64,000 nucleotides of DNA from Coffea arabica (GCF_036785885.1 NC_092316.1:48803001-48867000), one strand, 5' to 3'. Positions 9,603 through 21,802 are shown, counted from the first letter of the stretch. The notes: generated from the sequence alone by a model not told the origin. Made by a program: numbers and translations.

Positions 9603-12347
9603 TGTGAGAACCCGTAAATTTTCTCATTTTCTTAGTTTTATTTTATTTAATGGCATGTTTTTCTACATTTTCTTTATTAGGAAAATTTTCTAGATAATAT
9701 TTATGAGTAAATATAGTTTTTAGATTATTTTTCTAGTATCGGATAGTTTTTGAAAAATTAAGAGCGTATACCGGACGTGGGACCCGCTAGTGCGAAAAGT
9801 TCGAAAAAATTCGGCCATTTAGATTCAGTTTTGGATACTGGATTTAATTTACCGGGTGTTAAGAAATAATTAGAGGTTATTAAATGGATTGGTGTGAGAG
9901 GACAAAAAGGATAGCCATGTATTAATTATAGTGACAAGTGTCACTTGGAAACTTGTTCTTATTTTTTGACTACTATTCACTCTTTTACCATTTGACTAAA
10001 TAAACCAAAAAAATTGATCAAAATCACTTCATTTCCAAGCTTTGTGGCCAGCTCTCTCTCCAAGCAAGAGAAAGGAAAAAGCTCTCCAAGTTCTTGCTTT
10101 AATCTTACTCAAATCCAACAAACCAACCATTTAATCTTGCTTTTGTTCCATAAAAACCCTTAAGTGAGTGATTGTGAGGTGATTAGTGGAGAGGTTTGGA
10201 GGATTAAGGTGCTAAGTTGCTCTTTTCTTGAGTTGTTAAGGTGAGTAACTAAGGGACCTTTCCTCCTTCTCAATAATGTTTAATTGATGCCTTATATGAG
10301 ATGAATTGATGGATTTAGGTGCTATTTTGTGACTTTTGGTTGAAATAGGTGAATTTTTCTATTTATTCATGATTTTTCTGTTTTCATATGATTAATGTTG
10401 TGTGGCCATGTATGATGGTTGGAAATGATATTGAAGGAAGCTAGAAGGTGTAAAATGTGGTTAATTGCAGAAAATTTCTTCTTTGGAAAGAAATTTTGGA
10501 AGTTAGGGTTTCATTTCCCCTCATTCTGCCGGGCACTGTTCCTCATGGTTAGAGGCCAAATTAGCCTTAGTTAAAACATGAAAGTTGTAGGGAATGATAT
10601 TTTAGAGATGCCTGCAAAATTTCAGCTCAATTGGAGCAATGTATCTTGTGAAAAGACTAAAATACCCCTGCTGCCCTGTTTCTACCCGAACTTGATAATT
10701 GCTTCTGTAATTGGCTAATTTGATTGAGAATATGACAGATTTGGTTGTTGATGTCTTCTGAAGAAATATAGCCTGGTATCTTAGCTTTCGGATGGCTTCA
10801 AAATCACTTGATTTGGACTTCAGTAGCCTGAGTTGTGGTTATTTAACCAGAATGCGGTTTGTTAACCTATTTTTTGCGGTTCTGGTTCAGTACATTGAAT
10901 TTTTGACCTAGTTGCACTACAAACTGGACTGAGTGGCCTTCTCCAACATTGTAGGCCTTTCTTTTAGCTTCGAAACGGTGTATATTGTACCTCCATCCGA
11001 CAATCGTAGTGCCAATGGTGCCAAAACCGCTAAATGATGTCAAAAAACTGTTTTAGGGTTTAGAGCTTAACTTCATTTCCGGACTTTCCCTAGTCTACTC
11101 TAGTACTTATACGTTCTTATGGAGCTCTATTTTGGTAGTATGTGGAATTGGTTTATGACTTGTAATCGAGTCTTATTGTGCTTATTTGAATGTTTTAGGA
11201 CGTAACGGTGGTTCAAGACGCTCTTTGGGCGGAGGTGTATGAAATATCATTTGCTTGCTTGGTGAGTGTACTACTCACTTGCTTGTTACTAGATGGCTTT
11301 ATTATACTTGAACGTGCTGCCTTGAATGCTTATGTGCATCGTTGAAACTGCTTAAAGTGAGGATGTACTTGATCGTCCTCACCCCGTTTGTACTATATAT
11401 GACTGTCCACTGTTTTACTGTGATACTTGAATGGTATATGAAATACTTGATTTGGTGTCGTTTGGACGAGTAGCCAACGGCCATTACTGTCACTACTGAA
11501 CTTAACCCCGTTGGTAGTCAATTGAATCGAGCCGGCGAGGGCTTGGTCGTGAAAATTGACGAGCCACGGGGACTATTATAAGGAATCATTGAGTATGAGA
11601 CTCTTGGTTTCAGTATACTCGAGTATTACCAAATTTTTACTGTTTGGAGTTCGGGCCCGGTAGGGGTATGTTGGGTGGACGGAATGGAAGTAAAGTGGGG
11701 CCTACGGTTGGTTACTCTTAAACATTGACGGAGGGTCAATGAGGTCCGATCAAGAATGTAAACGAGGAAAAGGGACTCTTGAGAGCCGTCCGTATCCTTT
11801 TACCAATTATATTAATGTGTGTTCTTGGTATACTTCTTACTAGAGGAATTGGAATGATCTGCTATATGCTTATTTGAACCTTGTTGCTTGAGTGATAGTA
11901 TCTCACAGGGCGTAAACTCACTCTATTCCTTTTGTTTTCCTTACAGGAAGTTGAGTACTTTTGGAAAAGCTATGAATATGGATTGCCAAGTTAAACTTAT
12001 GTACATATATATTTTGAATAGCTCCTTTTGGGGCGAAACCCTAAACGAATTTTATCCAACCCATTCGATGAGTTGAGATTTGCAAACCGTATATGTATAA
12101 ACTTATGGGATAACTTTTGTATGTTATTTTGGTTTGTAAATGCTACGTTTTAGGGTTTATATGTTTGATTGATGTTCGGCTCCGATCTTGATTTTTTTTA
12201 TTTTTAGAATTTTGACTTGTTTAAGCGTGCTTGTATGTCCGGAACGTTTTAGATCGCTTCAAACTGTCCCGTTAGTCCTGGCGAGAGTTGGGCAGGCAGT
12301 CCGCTAAACCCCTTTGGTTCGCCTTAGGGGAAGGTGGGGCTGTCACA
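9603..12347 (+). repeat. 5' LTR of the Tekay-like element (2745 bp)
   Basis: Starts TGTGAGAACCCG and ends GGGGCTGTCACA. It is collinear with 17851-20594 from end to end. No long open frame exists; short frames inside are incidental. Confidence 0.95.
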
Positions 12348-12349
12348 GG

Positions 12350-12361
12350 TGGTATCAGAGC
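12350..12361 (+). other. Primer binding site (tRNA-iMet)
   Basis: TGGTATCAGAGC, a perfect complement to the 3' end of plant initiator methionine tRNA, two bases after the 5' LTR. Confidence 0.95.
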
Positions 12362-12556
12362 TTAGATTTGAATTGGCTTGGGTGTATTAGAAATGCTCGA
12401 TTTGAGCATTATTTTGAGTATATCCCTTAAGGTTATTTACGTTTATTTACCCTTTTGGTGTAGGATAGACGAGTCTGGTGGGCCGAGTGGTAGCCCAGCC
12501 GGCGACGTTGCGAGTGTCGTCACACGTACGCCTATCCTAACGCCTTAGTACTGGCC

Positions 12557-12898
12557 GTGGCCGAGGAACGGAAGGAGTTGGCCAAAGATAACGCTAGACT
12601 TGAGGCTGAGGTGAACCAGCTTAGAGCGACCAACGGGAAACAAGCTGAGCGCATTAAGGAGTTGGAGTACGATGTGCTTGAGGTAGAAGATCGGGTGGAT
12701 GACCTGTGCATTCAACTTAGGAAGGCACGTGAGCGTGAGATTAAGCGAGCTCGAAAGGTCAAGGGTCGAGCCGCATCGATCCTGAACCTCTGCGCCGACG
12801 TGCTCGAGGGAGTGAGCGACGAGGCGTCGTGCACAGGGGCTGGGGCAGGAGGTGAATCCACCCCGTTGGGTGGGTCCACTAGCCCGATGACGGACTAG
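12557..12898 (+). CDS. Leader coiled-coil ORF of the Tekay-like element
   Basis: A 113-codon frame between primer site and gag. It is strongly heptad-patterned from residue 1 to about 70 (KELAKDNARLEAEVNQLRAT, then QAERIKELEYDVLEVEDRVDDL), followed by a basic stretch KRARKVKG and an acidic, Gly/Ser-rich tail. The displayed start is GTG, not ATG. The frame is open back to a TAG at 12491. Just upstream, frame 12465-12544 reads DESGGPSGSPAGDVASVVTR, so an older start was probably lost by a frameshift near 12545. I do not know a function. Such coiled coils can drive self-assembly, so a Gag-like or assembly role is possible. It may be an uncharacterised accessory product of this family or a fossil. 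Confidence 0.5.
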   Translation: MAEERKELAKDNARLEAEVNQLRATNGKQAERIKELEYDVLEVEDRVDDLCIQLRKAREREIKRARKVKGRAASILNLCADVLEGVSDEASCTGAGAGGESTPLGGSTSPMTD

Positions 12899-13208
12899 GT
12901 CGTGACTCTTAGGGCTTTTGGATAGTTTTGTTTTTTGTATATAGGACGGATAGGGAAAGAGCCTTAGCTAGCCGTTTTGTATGTTTGGCTTAGCTACGTG
13001 TATATTCTTTTTGATGAGGCCATTCCCTCGTGGATTATGCATGTTTGTACTTGACTTGACTATACTTGACTTGACTGGTTGTTGATATGTGCGTTGTTTG
13101 ACCTTGTTTGGAATGCATATATATGTTATTGTAAAAGCTTTTGGGATTTTACTTACATGCATTGTTATTGTATTGTTCTAGTACGTTTGCCTAGATCAAG
13201 TAGATTTC
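12899..13208 (+). other. Untranslated leader between coiled-coil ORF and gag
   Basis: About 310 bases with no open frame, rich in short repeats of TTGACTTGACT (13050-13080). A possible splice acceptor (TTGTTCTAG) lies at about 13172-13180, 29 bases before the gag start. Confidence 0.4.
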
Positions 13209-14855
13209 ATGGAAGGAACGCGTAATGGACGGGGACGTGGGCGCGGGAGTAGGCAACCTACGTGGGACAGGGGTGCTGGGAAAACCTCCTCTGGACCTAA
13301 TACTGAACCGAGGGTTGACCCCAACGTGCAAATAGCTGCCGCTATGCAGCAAATGACCAATCTACTGGCACAAGTGGTGCAGCAACAGGGTCAGAACCCT
13401 AATTCTAACCCTGGAAACCCTGGCAACCACGTCGAGAGCGAAGACAGAGCTCTCGAACGATTCCAAAAATTTGCTCCATCCAAGTTTATTGGGAGGCCCG
13501 ACCCAGATGTGGCCGAAAGGTTGCTTGAGAAGATGGTAGACATTTTCGCTGCCCTGCACTACACCGAAAAATGGCAGGTGACTTTTGCCATTTTCCAACT
13601 GGAAGGGGCAGCTCATTCCTGGTGGAACGTAATACTACAAAAATGGGAATGAGAACAAACGCCCAGGACTTGGGTAAATTTTATGAGAGAATTCAACGCG
13701 AAATTTTTCCCTCCTCTAGTTCAGGAGAGGAAGGAAGATGAGTTTATCTGACTCCACTAAGGGGTTCAGTATGTGGCGGAGTACGAGAGCCAATTCACCC
13801 ACCTGTCCAAATTTGCTCCTGAGCTGATCATGACCGAGCAACGGCGGATCAGGCGTTTTATCCATGACTTGAATGTAAAAATCCAGAAGGACCTCGCAAT
13901 GGCTCAAATCAATGCTTTTAGCGAGGTCGTGGAGAAGGCTCAACGGGTAGAGAGTGTTAGGTTGCAAGTAAGGAACTTCCAGGCGAAGAAACGCGACTTT
14001 CCCGGAAGCAGTTCGGGGCAAGGGGATAAAAGTACCCCCTCCAAGTTTGGACGAGGAATGGGAGGCGGACGACAATCGGGTTTCGGTAGATGGGCTCAGT
14101 CCAAGGGTGGCTCAGCCGGGAGAGGCCAAGGTGGAAACTTCCAGAAGAGTTCTAGTTCGGCGTCCCGCGGGCCTTGTGGATACTGCGGAAAGTCGAATCA
14201 CTCTGAGAATAATTGCTGGAAGAAAGAGGGCAGATGTCTGCGATGCGGAAGTGCAGACCATCAGTTGGCCACTTGCCCGGTCCTAAAACAAGATGGAAAG
14301 AGGAGCCAGCAACCGCCAAGGACCAATGCTGGACCAGATAAGAGAGATGGGTCTAAACCTAAGGTGCCAGCTCGAGTGTACTCGTTAGAACCTCAACAAG
14401 TCCCAGATTCCTCGGAGGTCGTAGAAGGTACGATCCCCATCTTCCACCGTTTTGCCAAAGTTTTAATTGATCCTAGTGCCACTCATTCCTTTGTTAACCC
14501 TGATTTCATGTGTGGCATCGATATAAAACCTGCTAGTTTACCATACGACCTAGAAGTTAGTACACCTACGGGGAATCAACGTTTGGTTACTAGTCTGGTT
14601 TATAGGGATTGTAAAGTGTGGGTAGGAGAAAAGAGATTGTTAGGAGATTTGATAAGCCTGTCCATTATGGGGTATGATGTGATCTTAGGTATGGACTGGC
14701 TAGCCAAGTATAATGCCCAACTGAATTGTAAAACGAAAGTGGTGGAATTCCACATCCCCGGTGAGGCAACCTTAAGGTTGGACATAAGGGGTAGGTTAGG
14801 CTCATCTGCTTTGATTTCGGGCATTCGGGTTAGAAAACTGCTAAGTATAGGGGCG
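13209..14855 (+). pseudogene. gag: gag and protease region of the Tekay-like element
   Basis: It starts at ATG 13209 with an Arg/Gly-rich segment (GTRNGRGRGRGSRQ), then the gag core (ERFQKFAPSKFIG, AAHSWWN). TGA at 13650, TGA at 13749 and TAA at 13758 interrupt it, all in the same frame. From 13773 it continues with YESQFTHLSKFAPEL and two perfect CCHC zinc knuckles, CGYCGKSNHSENNC and CLRCGSADHQLATC, followed by a protease-like segment LIDPSATHSF. The usual D-S/T-G catalytic triplet of the protease reads D-P-S here, so the enzyme is probably inactive. TAA at 14856 ends the segment. Confidence 0.88.
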
Positions 14856-14858
14856 TAA

Positions 14859-17807
14859 GGACTTTTAGCCTTTCTGATTAACACCCCCACGGATAAGTTA
14901 AAGGTAGAGGACGTGACCGTTGTAAGGGAATTTCCGGATGTATTCCCTGATGAGTTAGTAGCCCTACCTCCGGAAAGAGAGATAGAATTCAAGATAGACT
15001 TGCTACCTGGAATCTCACCCATCTCAAAAACACCATACCGAATGGCCCCCGCGGAGCTCAATGAGCTAAAATTACAATTACAAGACCTCATGGAGCGGGG
15101 ATTCATTCAAGAGAGTGGGTCTCCTTGGGGAGCTCCTGTCCTGTTTGTGAAGAAAAAGAACGGAAGTTTGAGAATGTGTATTGATTACCGGGGCCTGAAC
15201 AATGTTACGGTTAAGAATAAGTATCCACTGCCCCATATTGATGAGTTGTTTGACCAGCTGCAAGGAGCAGTGGTCTTCTCGAAACTAGACCTCCGCCAGG
15301 GGTATTACCAGTTGTTGATTAGGAGGGAGGATATTCCAAAAACCGCTTTCAATTCAAGATATGAGCATTATGAGTTCGCAGTTATGCCCTTCGGACTAAC
15401 CAATGCTCCTGCCGCCTTCATGGACTTAATGCATAGGGTTTTTAAGCCCTATTTGGACCGATTTGTCATTGTTTTTATTGATGACATCTTGGTCTACTCC
15501 AAAACGCGCGAGAAGCATGAGCAGCATTTAAGAGTAATGTTACAGACCCTAAGGGAGTATCAGTTGTACGCCAAGTTCAGTAAGTGCGAGTTTTGGCTGG
15601 AGAAAATCGCTTTCCTAGGGCACATAATCTCCCACGAAGGCATTTCGGTTGACCCGGTAAAAATAGAGGCCGTGACCAATTGGAAGAGGCCAAAAAACCC
15701 CACAGAGATCCGCAATTTTCTAGGGCTAACTGGGTATTACCGACGTTTCATTAAAGACTTCTCCAAATTAGCAGGTCCTTTAACTGACCTGACAAAGAAA
15801 CATGATCGGTTCGTTTGGAATGCCTGATGTGAGACAAGTTTTCAAGAGTTAAATAAAAGATTGACCATGGCTCCAGTGCTAGTCTTGCCTAACGGAGTGG
15901 ACGGATTTGCTGTGTATACTGATGCGTCGCGAGAAGGCCTGGGATGCGTTTTAATGCAGAACCGTAATGTGATCTCTTTTGTCTCTAGGAAATTGAAACT
16001 CCACGAGCAGAATTACCCAACCCACGATCTAGAGCTAGCCGCCGTTGTTTTCGCGCTGAAAAAGTAGGGGCACTACCTATATGGGGTGACCTTTGAGGTT
16101 TACTCGGACTACAAGAGTCTTAAGTATCTCTTCTCACAGAAGAAATTGAACATGAGACAACGACGGTGGGTGAAATTTCTGGAAGATTACGACTGCACAA
16201 TCAACTACCATCAGGGGAAGGCAAACGTGGTAGCCGATGCCCTAAGTTGTAAGGTTCAAATAGCAGGGTTGATGATCAAAGAGTGAAATTTGTTAGAATC
16301 CGTTTGTGAGTAGAAACCCTGTCTTGGGGGTCATAGAGTGATTTTTGACAATGTTAAAGTGACCTCCACTCTATTGGAACGCGTTAAAGAAGCGCAAAAG
16401 GAGGATTTGATGATGCAGAAGTGGGAAGAGAATGTGGAGAAAGAGGAAACAACGGATTTCAATTTTAGTCCTGAGGGTATTTTAAAATACCGAAATCGAA
16501 TAGTGGTGCCGAAAGATGAAGCGTTGAAAACGGAGATTCTATAGGAAGCCCATCGGTCCAAGTATACAATCCATCCGAATAGTAGCAAGATGTATCAGGA
16601 CCTAAAAGGAACCTATTGGTGGGACAATATGAAAAAAGAAATCGCTCTGTACGTGCAAAAATATCTCGTTTGCCAACAGGTTAAAGCGGAGCATCAAAAA
16701 CCATCGGACTTGTTACAATCCCTTGAGATACCCGAATGGAAGTGGAAAAACATCACAATAGGTTTCGTTTCAGGTTTGCCGCGAACGCAACGAGGACACG
16801 ATGCCGTTTGGGTGATCGTCGATCGATTAACCAAGTTGGCCCATTTCTTGCCGGTAAACATGAAATATTTCATGGACAAGTTGGCCCAACTATACATGGA
16901 CGAGATCGTGAGGCTACACGGCGTCCCGGTTAGCATCGTCTCCGACAGGAATCCCCGTTTTGTATCTAGATTTTCGCAGAAATTCCAAGAAACTCTGGGG
17001 ACTAAACTCAACTTGAGCACGACTTATCACCCTCAGACGGATGGACAATCGGAGCGGACAATCCAAACTCTCGAGAACATGCTACGGACTTGCATTCTGA
17101 ATTTTGGAGGCAACTGGGGTCGACACATGACCTTGGTAGAGTTTGCGTACAACAACAGCTACCATTCGTCGATTCAAATGGCTCCATATGAGGCACTATA
17201 TGGACGAAAATGCCGGTCACCGATCTACTGGGACGAAATTGGCGAGAGAAAAGCGCTAGACCCAACAACTATTTCTTGGATGGAGGAAACTCGAGAAAAG
17301 GTTAAGTTGATACGACAACAACTCCAAACCGCTCAAAGTCGACAAAAGAGCTACGCGGATAATTGAAGAAAAGATTTGGAATTCGAAATCGGAGACCATG
17401 TGTTTCTTAAAGTCACACCGTTACGGAATGTCACGGCGGGTAGAGGAAAGAAGCTCCAACCGAGGTTCGTTGGACCTTACAAGATTCTCCAAAGGGTTGG
17501 CAAGGTAGCGTATCACCTAGAACTACCATCCAGTCTCTCTTGAATTTACGACGTCTTCCACGTCTCGATACTCAAGAAATACTATCCCGACCCATCCCAT
17601 ATCTTACAGCCAGGGGAAATCGACATAGATGAATCGCTTGCTTACGAAAAGAAACCTGTCCAAGTACTGGACCGAAAAGTCAAAGAGTTGAGAAACAAGC
17701 AGATTCCGTTGGTTAAGATACTGTGGAGAAACTATGGGGTAGAGGAATCTACCTGGGAAGTGGAAGAAGAGATGCAAAAGAAATACCCTGAACTTTTCAT
17801 GCGTTAA
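14859..17807 (+). pseudogene. pol: pol of the Tekay-like element: RT, RNase H, integrase, chromodomain
   Basis: It continues in the same frame as gag. Reverse transcriptase has [21 protein letters not shown] and the catalytic FIDD at 15474-15485. RNase H has [14 protein letters not shown] and [11 protein letters not shown]. Integrase has an HHCC-like finger (about 16550-16680), a core with VSDRNPRFV and TDGQSER, and GPYKILQRVG. A chromodomain with EESTWEVEEEMQKKYPELF ends at TAA 17805-17807. Internal stops lie at 15825, 16065, 16284, 16311, 16542, 17364 and 17541. The first integrase catalytic aspartate is missing: the motif reads TIGFVSGLP instead of the usual DFV. No frameshift is seen in 4.6 kb from gag to the terminal stop. 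Confidence 0.93.
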
Positions 17808-17835
17808 GGTGAGAAATTTCGAGAGCGAAATTCTT

Positions 17836-17850
17836 TTAAGGGGGAGAGAG
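17836..17850 (+). other. Polypurine tract of the Tekay-like element
   Basis: TTAAGGGGGAGAGAG lies directly against the 3' LTR start at 17851, as expected for the plus-strand primer. Confidence 0.85.
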
Positions 17851-20594
17851 TGTGAGAACCCGTAAATTTTCTCATTTTCTAGGTTTTATTTTATTTAATG
17901 GCATGTTTTTCTGCATTTTCTTTATTAGCAAAATTTTCTAGATAATATTTATGAGTAAATATAGTTTTTAGATTATTTTTCTAGTATCGGATAGTTTTTG
18001 AAAAATTAAGAGCGTATACCGGACGTGGGACCCGCTAGTACGAAAAGTTCGAAAAAATTCGGTCCTTTAGGTTAAATTTTGGATACTGAGTTTAATTTAT
18101 CGGGTGTTAAGAGATAACTAGAGGTTATTAAATGAATTGGTGTGAGAGGACAAAAAGGATAGCCATGTATTAATTATAGTGACAAGTGTCACTTGGAGAC
18201 GTGTTCTTACTTTTTGACTACTCTTCACTCTTTTACCATTTGACTAAATAAACCAAAAAAATTGATCAAAATCACTTCATTTCCAAGCTTTGTGGCCGGC
18301 TCTCTCTCCAAGCAAAAGAAAGGAAAAAGCTCTCCAAGTTCTTGGTTCAATCTTGCTCAAATCCAACAAACCAACCATTTAATCTTGCTTTTGTTCCATA
18401 AAAATCCTTAAGTGAGTGATTGTGAGGTGATTAGTGGAGAGATTTGGAGGATTAAGGTGCTAAGTTGCTCTTTTCTTGAGTTGTTAAGGTGAGTAACTAA
18501 GGGATCTTTCCTCATTCTCAATAATGTTTAATTGATGCCTTATATGAGATGAATTGATGGATTTAGGTGCTATTTTGTGACTTTTGGTTGAAATAGGTGA
18601 ATTTTTCTATTTATTCATGATTTTTCTATTTTCATATGATTAATGTTGTGTGGCCATGTATGATGGTTGGAAATGATATTGAAGGAAACTAGAAGGTGTA
18701 AAGTGTGGTTAATTGCAGAAAATTTCTGCTTTGGAAAGAAATTTTGGAAGTTAGGGTTTCATTTCCCCTCATTCTGCCCGGCACTGTTCCTCATGGTTAG
18801 AGGCCGAATTAGCCTTAGATTAAAACATGGAAGTTGTAGGGAATGATATTTTAGAAATGTCTGCCAAATTTCAGCTCAATTGGAGCAACGTAACTTGTGA
18901 AAAGACTGAAATACCCCTGCTGCCCTGTTTCTACCTGAACTTGATAATTGCTTCTGTAATTGGCTAATTTGATTGGGAATATGACAGATTTGGTTGTTGA
19001 TGTCTTCTGGAGAAATATAGCCTGGTATCTTAGCTTTCGGATGGCTTTGGAATCACTTGATTTGGATTTCGGTAGCCTGAGTTGTGGTTATTTAACCAGA
19101 ATGCGGTTTGTTAACCTGTTTTTGCGGTTTTGGTTCAGTACATTGAATTTTTGACCTAGTTGCACTACAAACTGGACTGAGTGGCCTTCTTCAACATTGT
19201 AGGCCTTTCTTTTAGCTTCGAAACGGTGTATATTGTACCTCCATCCGACAATTTTAGTGCCAATGGTGCCAAAACCGCTAAATAATGTCAAAAAACTGTT
19301 TTAGGATTTAGAGCTTAACTTCATTTCCGGACTTTCCTAGTCTACTCTAGTACTTATACGTTCTTATGGAGCTCTATTTTGGTAGTATGTGGAATTGGTT
19401 TATGACTTGCAATCGAGTTTTATTGTGCTTATTTGAATGTTTTAGGACGTGACGGTGGTTCAAGACGCTCTTTGGGCAGAGGTGTATGAAATATCATTTG
19501 CTTGCTTGGTGAGTGTACTACTCACTTGCTTGTTACTAGATGGCTTTATTATACTTGAACATGCTGCCTTGAATGCTTATGTGCACCGTTGAAACTGCTT
19601 AAAGTGAGGGTGTACTTGATCGCCCTCACCCCGTTTGTACTATATATGACTGTCCACTGTTTTACTGTGATACTTGAATGGTACATGAAATACTTGATTT
19701 GGTGTCGTTTGGACGAGTAGCCAATGGCCATTACTGTCACTACTGAACTTAACCCCGTTGGTAGTCAATTGAATCGAGCCGGTGAGGGTTTGATCGTGAA
19801 AATTGACGAGCCACGGGAACTGTTATAAGGAATCATTGAGTATGAGACTCTTGGTTCCGGTATACTCGAGTATTACCAAATTTTTACTGTTTTGAGTTCG
19901 GGCCCGATAGACGTATATTGGGTGGACGGAATGGTAGTAAAGTGGGGCCTACGGTTGGTTACTCTTAAACATTGACGAAGGGTCAATGAGGTCCGATCAA
20001 GAATGTAAGCGAGGAAAAGGGGCTCTTGAGAGTCGTCCGTATCCTTTTACCAATTATATTAATGTGTGTTCTTGGTATACTTCTTACTAGAGGAATTGGA
20101 ATGATCTGCTATATGCTTATTTGAACCTTGTTGCTTGAGTGATAGTATCTCACAGGGCGTAAACTCACTCTATTCCTTTTGTTTTCCTTACAAGAAGTTG
20201 AGTACTTTTGGAAAAGCTATGAATATGGATTGCCGAGTTGAGCTTATGTACATATATATTTTGAATAGCTCCTTTTGGGGCGAAACCCTAAACGAATTTT
20301 ATCCAACCCATTCAATGAGTTGAGATTTGCAAACCGTATATGTATAAACTTATGGGATAACTTTTGTATGCTATTTTGGTTTGTAAATGCTACATTTCAG
20401 GGTGTATATGTTTGGTTGATGTTCAGCTCCGATATTCATTTTTTTTATTTTTGGAATTTTGACTTGTTTAAGCGCGCTTGTATGTCCGGAACGTTTTAGA
20501 TCGCTTCAAACTGTCCCGTTAGTCCTGGCGAGAGCTGGGCAGGCAATCCGCTAAACCCCTTTGGTTCGCCTTAGGGGAAGGTGGGGCTGTCACA
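17851..20594 (+). repeat. 3' LTR of the Tekay-like element (2744 bp)
   Basis: Partner of 9603-12347. In the first 300 bases I count about 17 differences, including small multi-base changes. Later parts look closer. It ends GGCTGTCACA and is followed by the target duplication CCGAT. Confidence 0.95.
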
Positions 20595-20648
20595 CCGATA
20601 CAATTGTCAAGGGACAAAGTTGGTCATTTACTCCGATACAATTGCCAA
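20595..20648 (+). repeat. Right remnant of the split host element, with a short tandem duplication
   Basis: After the target duplication, the sequence AGGGACAAAGTTGGTCATTT followed by ACTCCGATACAATTG occurs intact at 20610-20645. The same run occurs at 9574-9602, where the retrotransposon cut it after CCGAT. Joining the two flanks gives two direct copies of about 43 bases, so the target site itself was a small tandem duplication. Confidence 0.7.
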
Positions 20649-20752
20649 AGAGTGAACAAAAAATCCACTACTAGAAGCAGAACTATCTGCTGCTCGAAGT
20701 TCGTAACAACACTCAAAAGGAACGCATTGATTAAACAGTAATAAGGGCTTTA

Positions 20753-21226
20753 CTAAATGAAAACTATGCACGAAACAAAGCCATTGGAAACCACGAACAG
20801 CTCAAAAAAGCCACTGGCAAAGCATTTTAAGAAACTTCTAATAAAACATAAAGATGACAAGAACAGCTTTTTTTCCCCCAAAACAAAGAATAGATGTACG
20901 TTGGCATCAGATGGCATAGAAACCGGGCTAATAGAAGATGGAGCATGCCTTTGAGTAGTTTCTAATTCATTGCATACAGAGTCTAGTAACTGTTCTAATT
21001 CATCTCTGTTGATAACATTTCTAGGCTCAAGGAAATAAGACTGACGACTCCCTAAATGCTGGCCACTCACAACTTTAGGATGCTCAGCATAATAGTCCTG
21101 GTTAGAACTACCAGGGATAGAAGCACCTGTTTCTATATGGCCTAATGGTGTTTTACGAACACAACTCACATGCTTTCTCTTACACATGTAAGCCTGAGCT
21201 GTGAAATCAAAAGCAGCAGAAGCCAT
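20753..21226 (-). pseudogene. Unrecognised gene fragment
   Basis: A 157-codon minus-strand frame (MASAAFDFTAQAYMCKRKHV ... NRDELEQLLDSVCNELETTQ). The first 115 or so residues have a normal protein composition; the last 40 are hydrophobic low-complexity and look like read-in to non-coding DNA. Upstream, at 21227-21330, the same frame continues as MDRNAKRGQRNAEIPQQKKD after one stop, so the true exon may have extended further. I do not recognise the family. It may be an exon remnant of a gene broken by the TRIM insertion 400 bases away. A chance frame is the alternative. Confidence 0.35.
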
Positions 21227-21625
21227 CTTCCATTTCTTTGCAGCATTAGCCTCTCAACGATGGTGCAAGAGGTCATCTTTTTTTTGTTGTGGAATTTCTG
21301 CATTCCTTTGACCGCGTTTGGCATTTCTATCCATGGAACTCTCAGAGACTAAACTAATAGCGTGCAAACATTTTCTCATGCAAGGTAATGATTAGACAAA
21401 AATATCGTCAAAGAAGACAAATATCATCAAAGAATACCCAAAAAAAAAAATCAGCAGAGCAAAAGCTAAAGAGAATATGTAATTACGATACATGGTGGAA
21501 GAATTGTCAAAGTAAATTTAAAACCATAACACGAATTATCAATTTGAATCACTTTCACTAATTTCATTATTTAAAGCTGTGGTTAACAAATATTGTTTTC
21601 TTTCCGGAACTCCGTTAGTCATCCC

Positions 21626-21802
21626 TGTTGGGATATCAAGTGTGAATCAATATCCCACATCGGAAAGAGATGAGTAAAATGAGGAACATATAAGTGGGAA
21701 TGATCCATAGACCCAATGCCTTAAGGTTTTGGGTTTGGTTGTGGTTCCCATTCTAACTCACGGTTAAATTCTCCCCAAGTTTGGCTCTCCCAGAGCCCAA
21801 CA
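21626..21802 (+). repeat. 5' LTR of the TRIM-like element
   Basis: Starts TGTTGGGATATC and ends AGCCCAACA, an imperfect inverted pair (TGTTGGG/CCCAACA). It contains TATCCCACATCGGAAAGAG and CCTTAAGGTTTTGGGTT, both repeated in the split 3' LTR. Confidence 0.9.

Larger units (their letters stand above)
9603..20594 (+). mobile_element. Ty3/gypsy Tekay/Del-like LTR retrotransposon, 11 kb
   Basis: This is a complete element with LTRs of 2745 and 2744 bases, a perfect tRNA-iMet primer site, a leader with a small coiled-coil frame, gag-pol with a C-terminal chromodomain, and a polypurine tract against the 3' LTR. A perfect 5-base target duplication CCGAT flanks it (9598-9602 and 20595-20599). Long LTRs beginning TGTGAGAACCC and ending TGTCACA, with two zinc knuckles and a chromodomain, fit the Del/Tekay chromoviruses. 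LTR divergence is a few percent by eye, so it is older than element 1. The coding frame has eleven internal stops and is dead. Confidence 0.96.

Noticed and set aside
11302-12076. Open frames inside the Tekay-like LTR, repeated at 19549-20323
   Set aside because: They are mirrored in both LTRs and have no protein-like features; LTRs of this family are non-coding.
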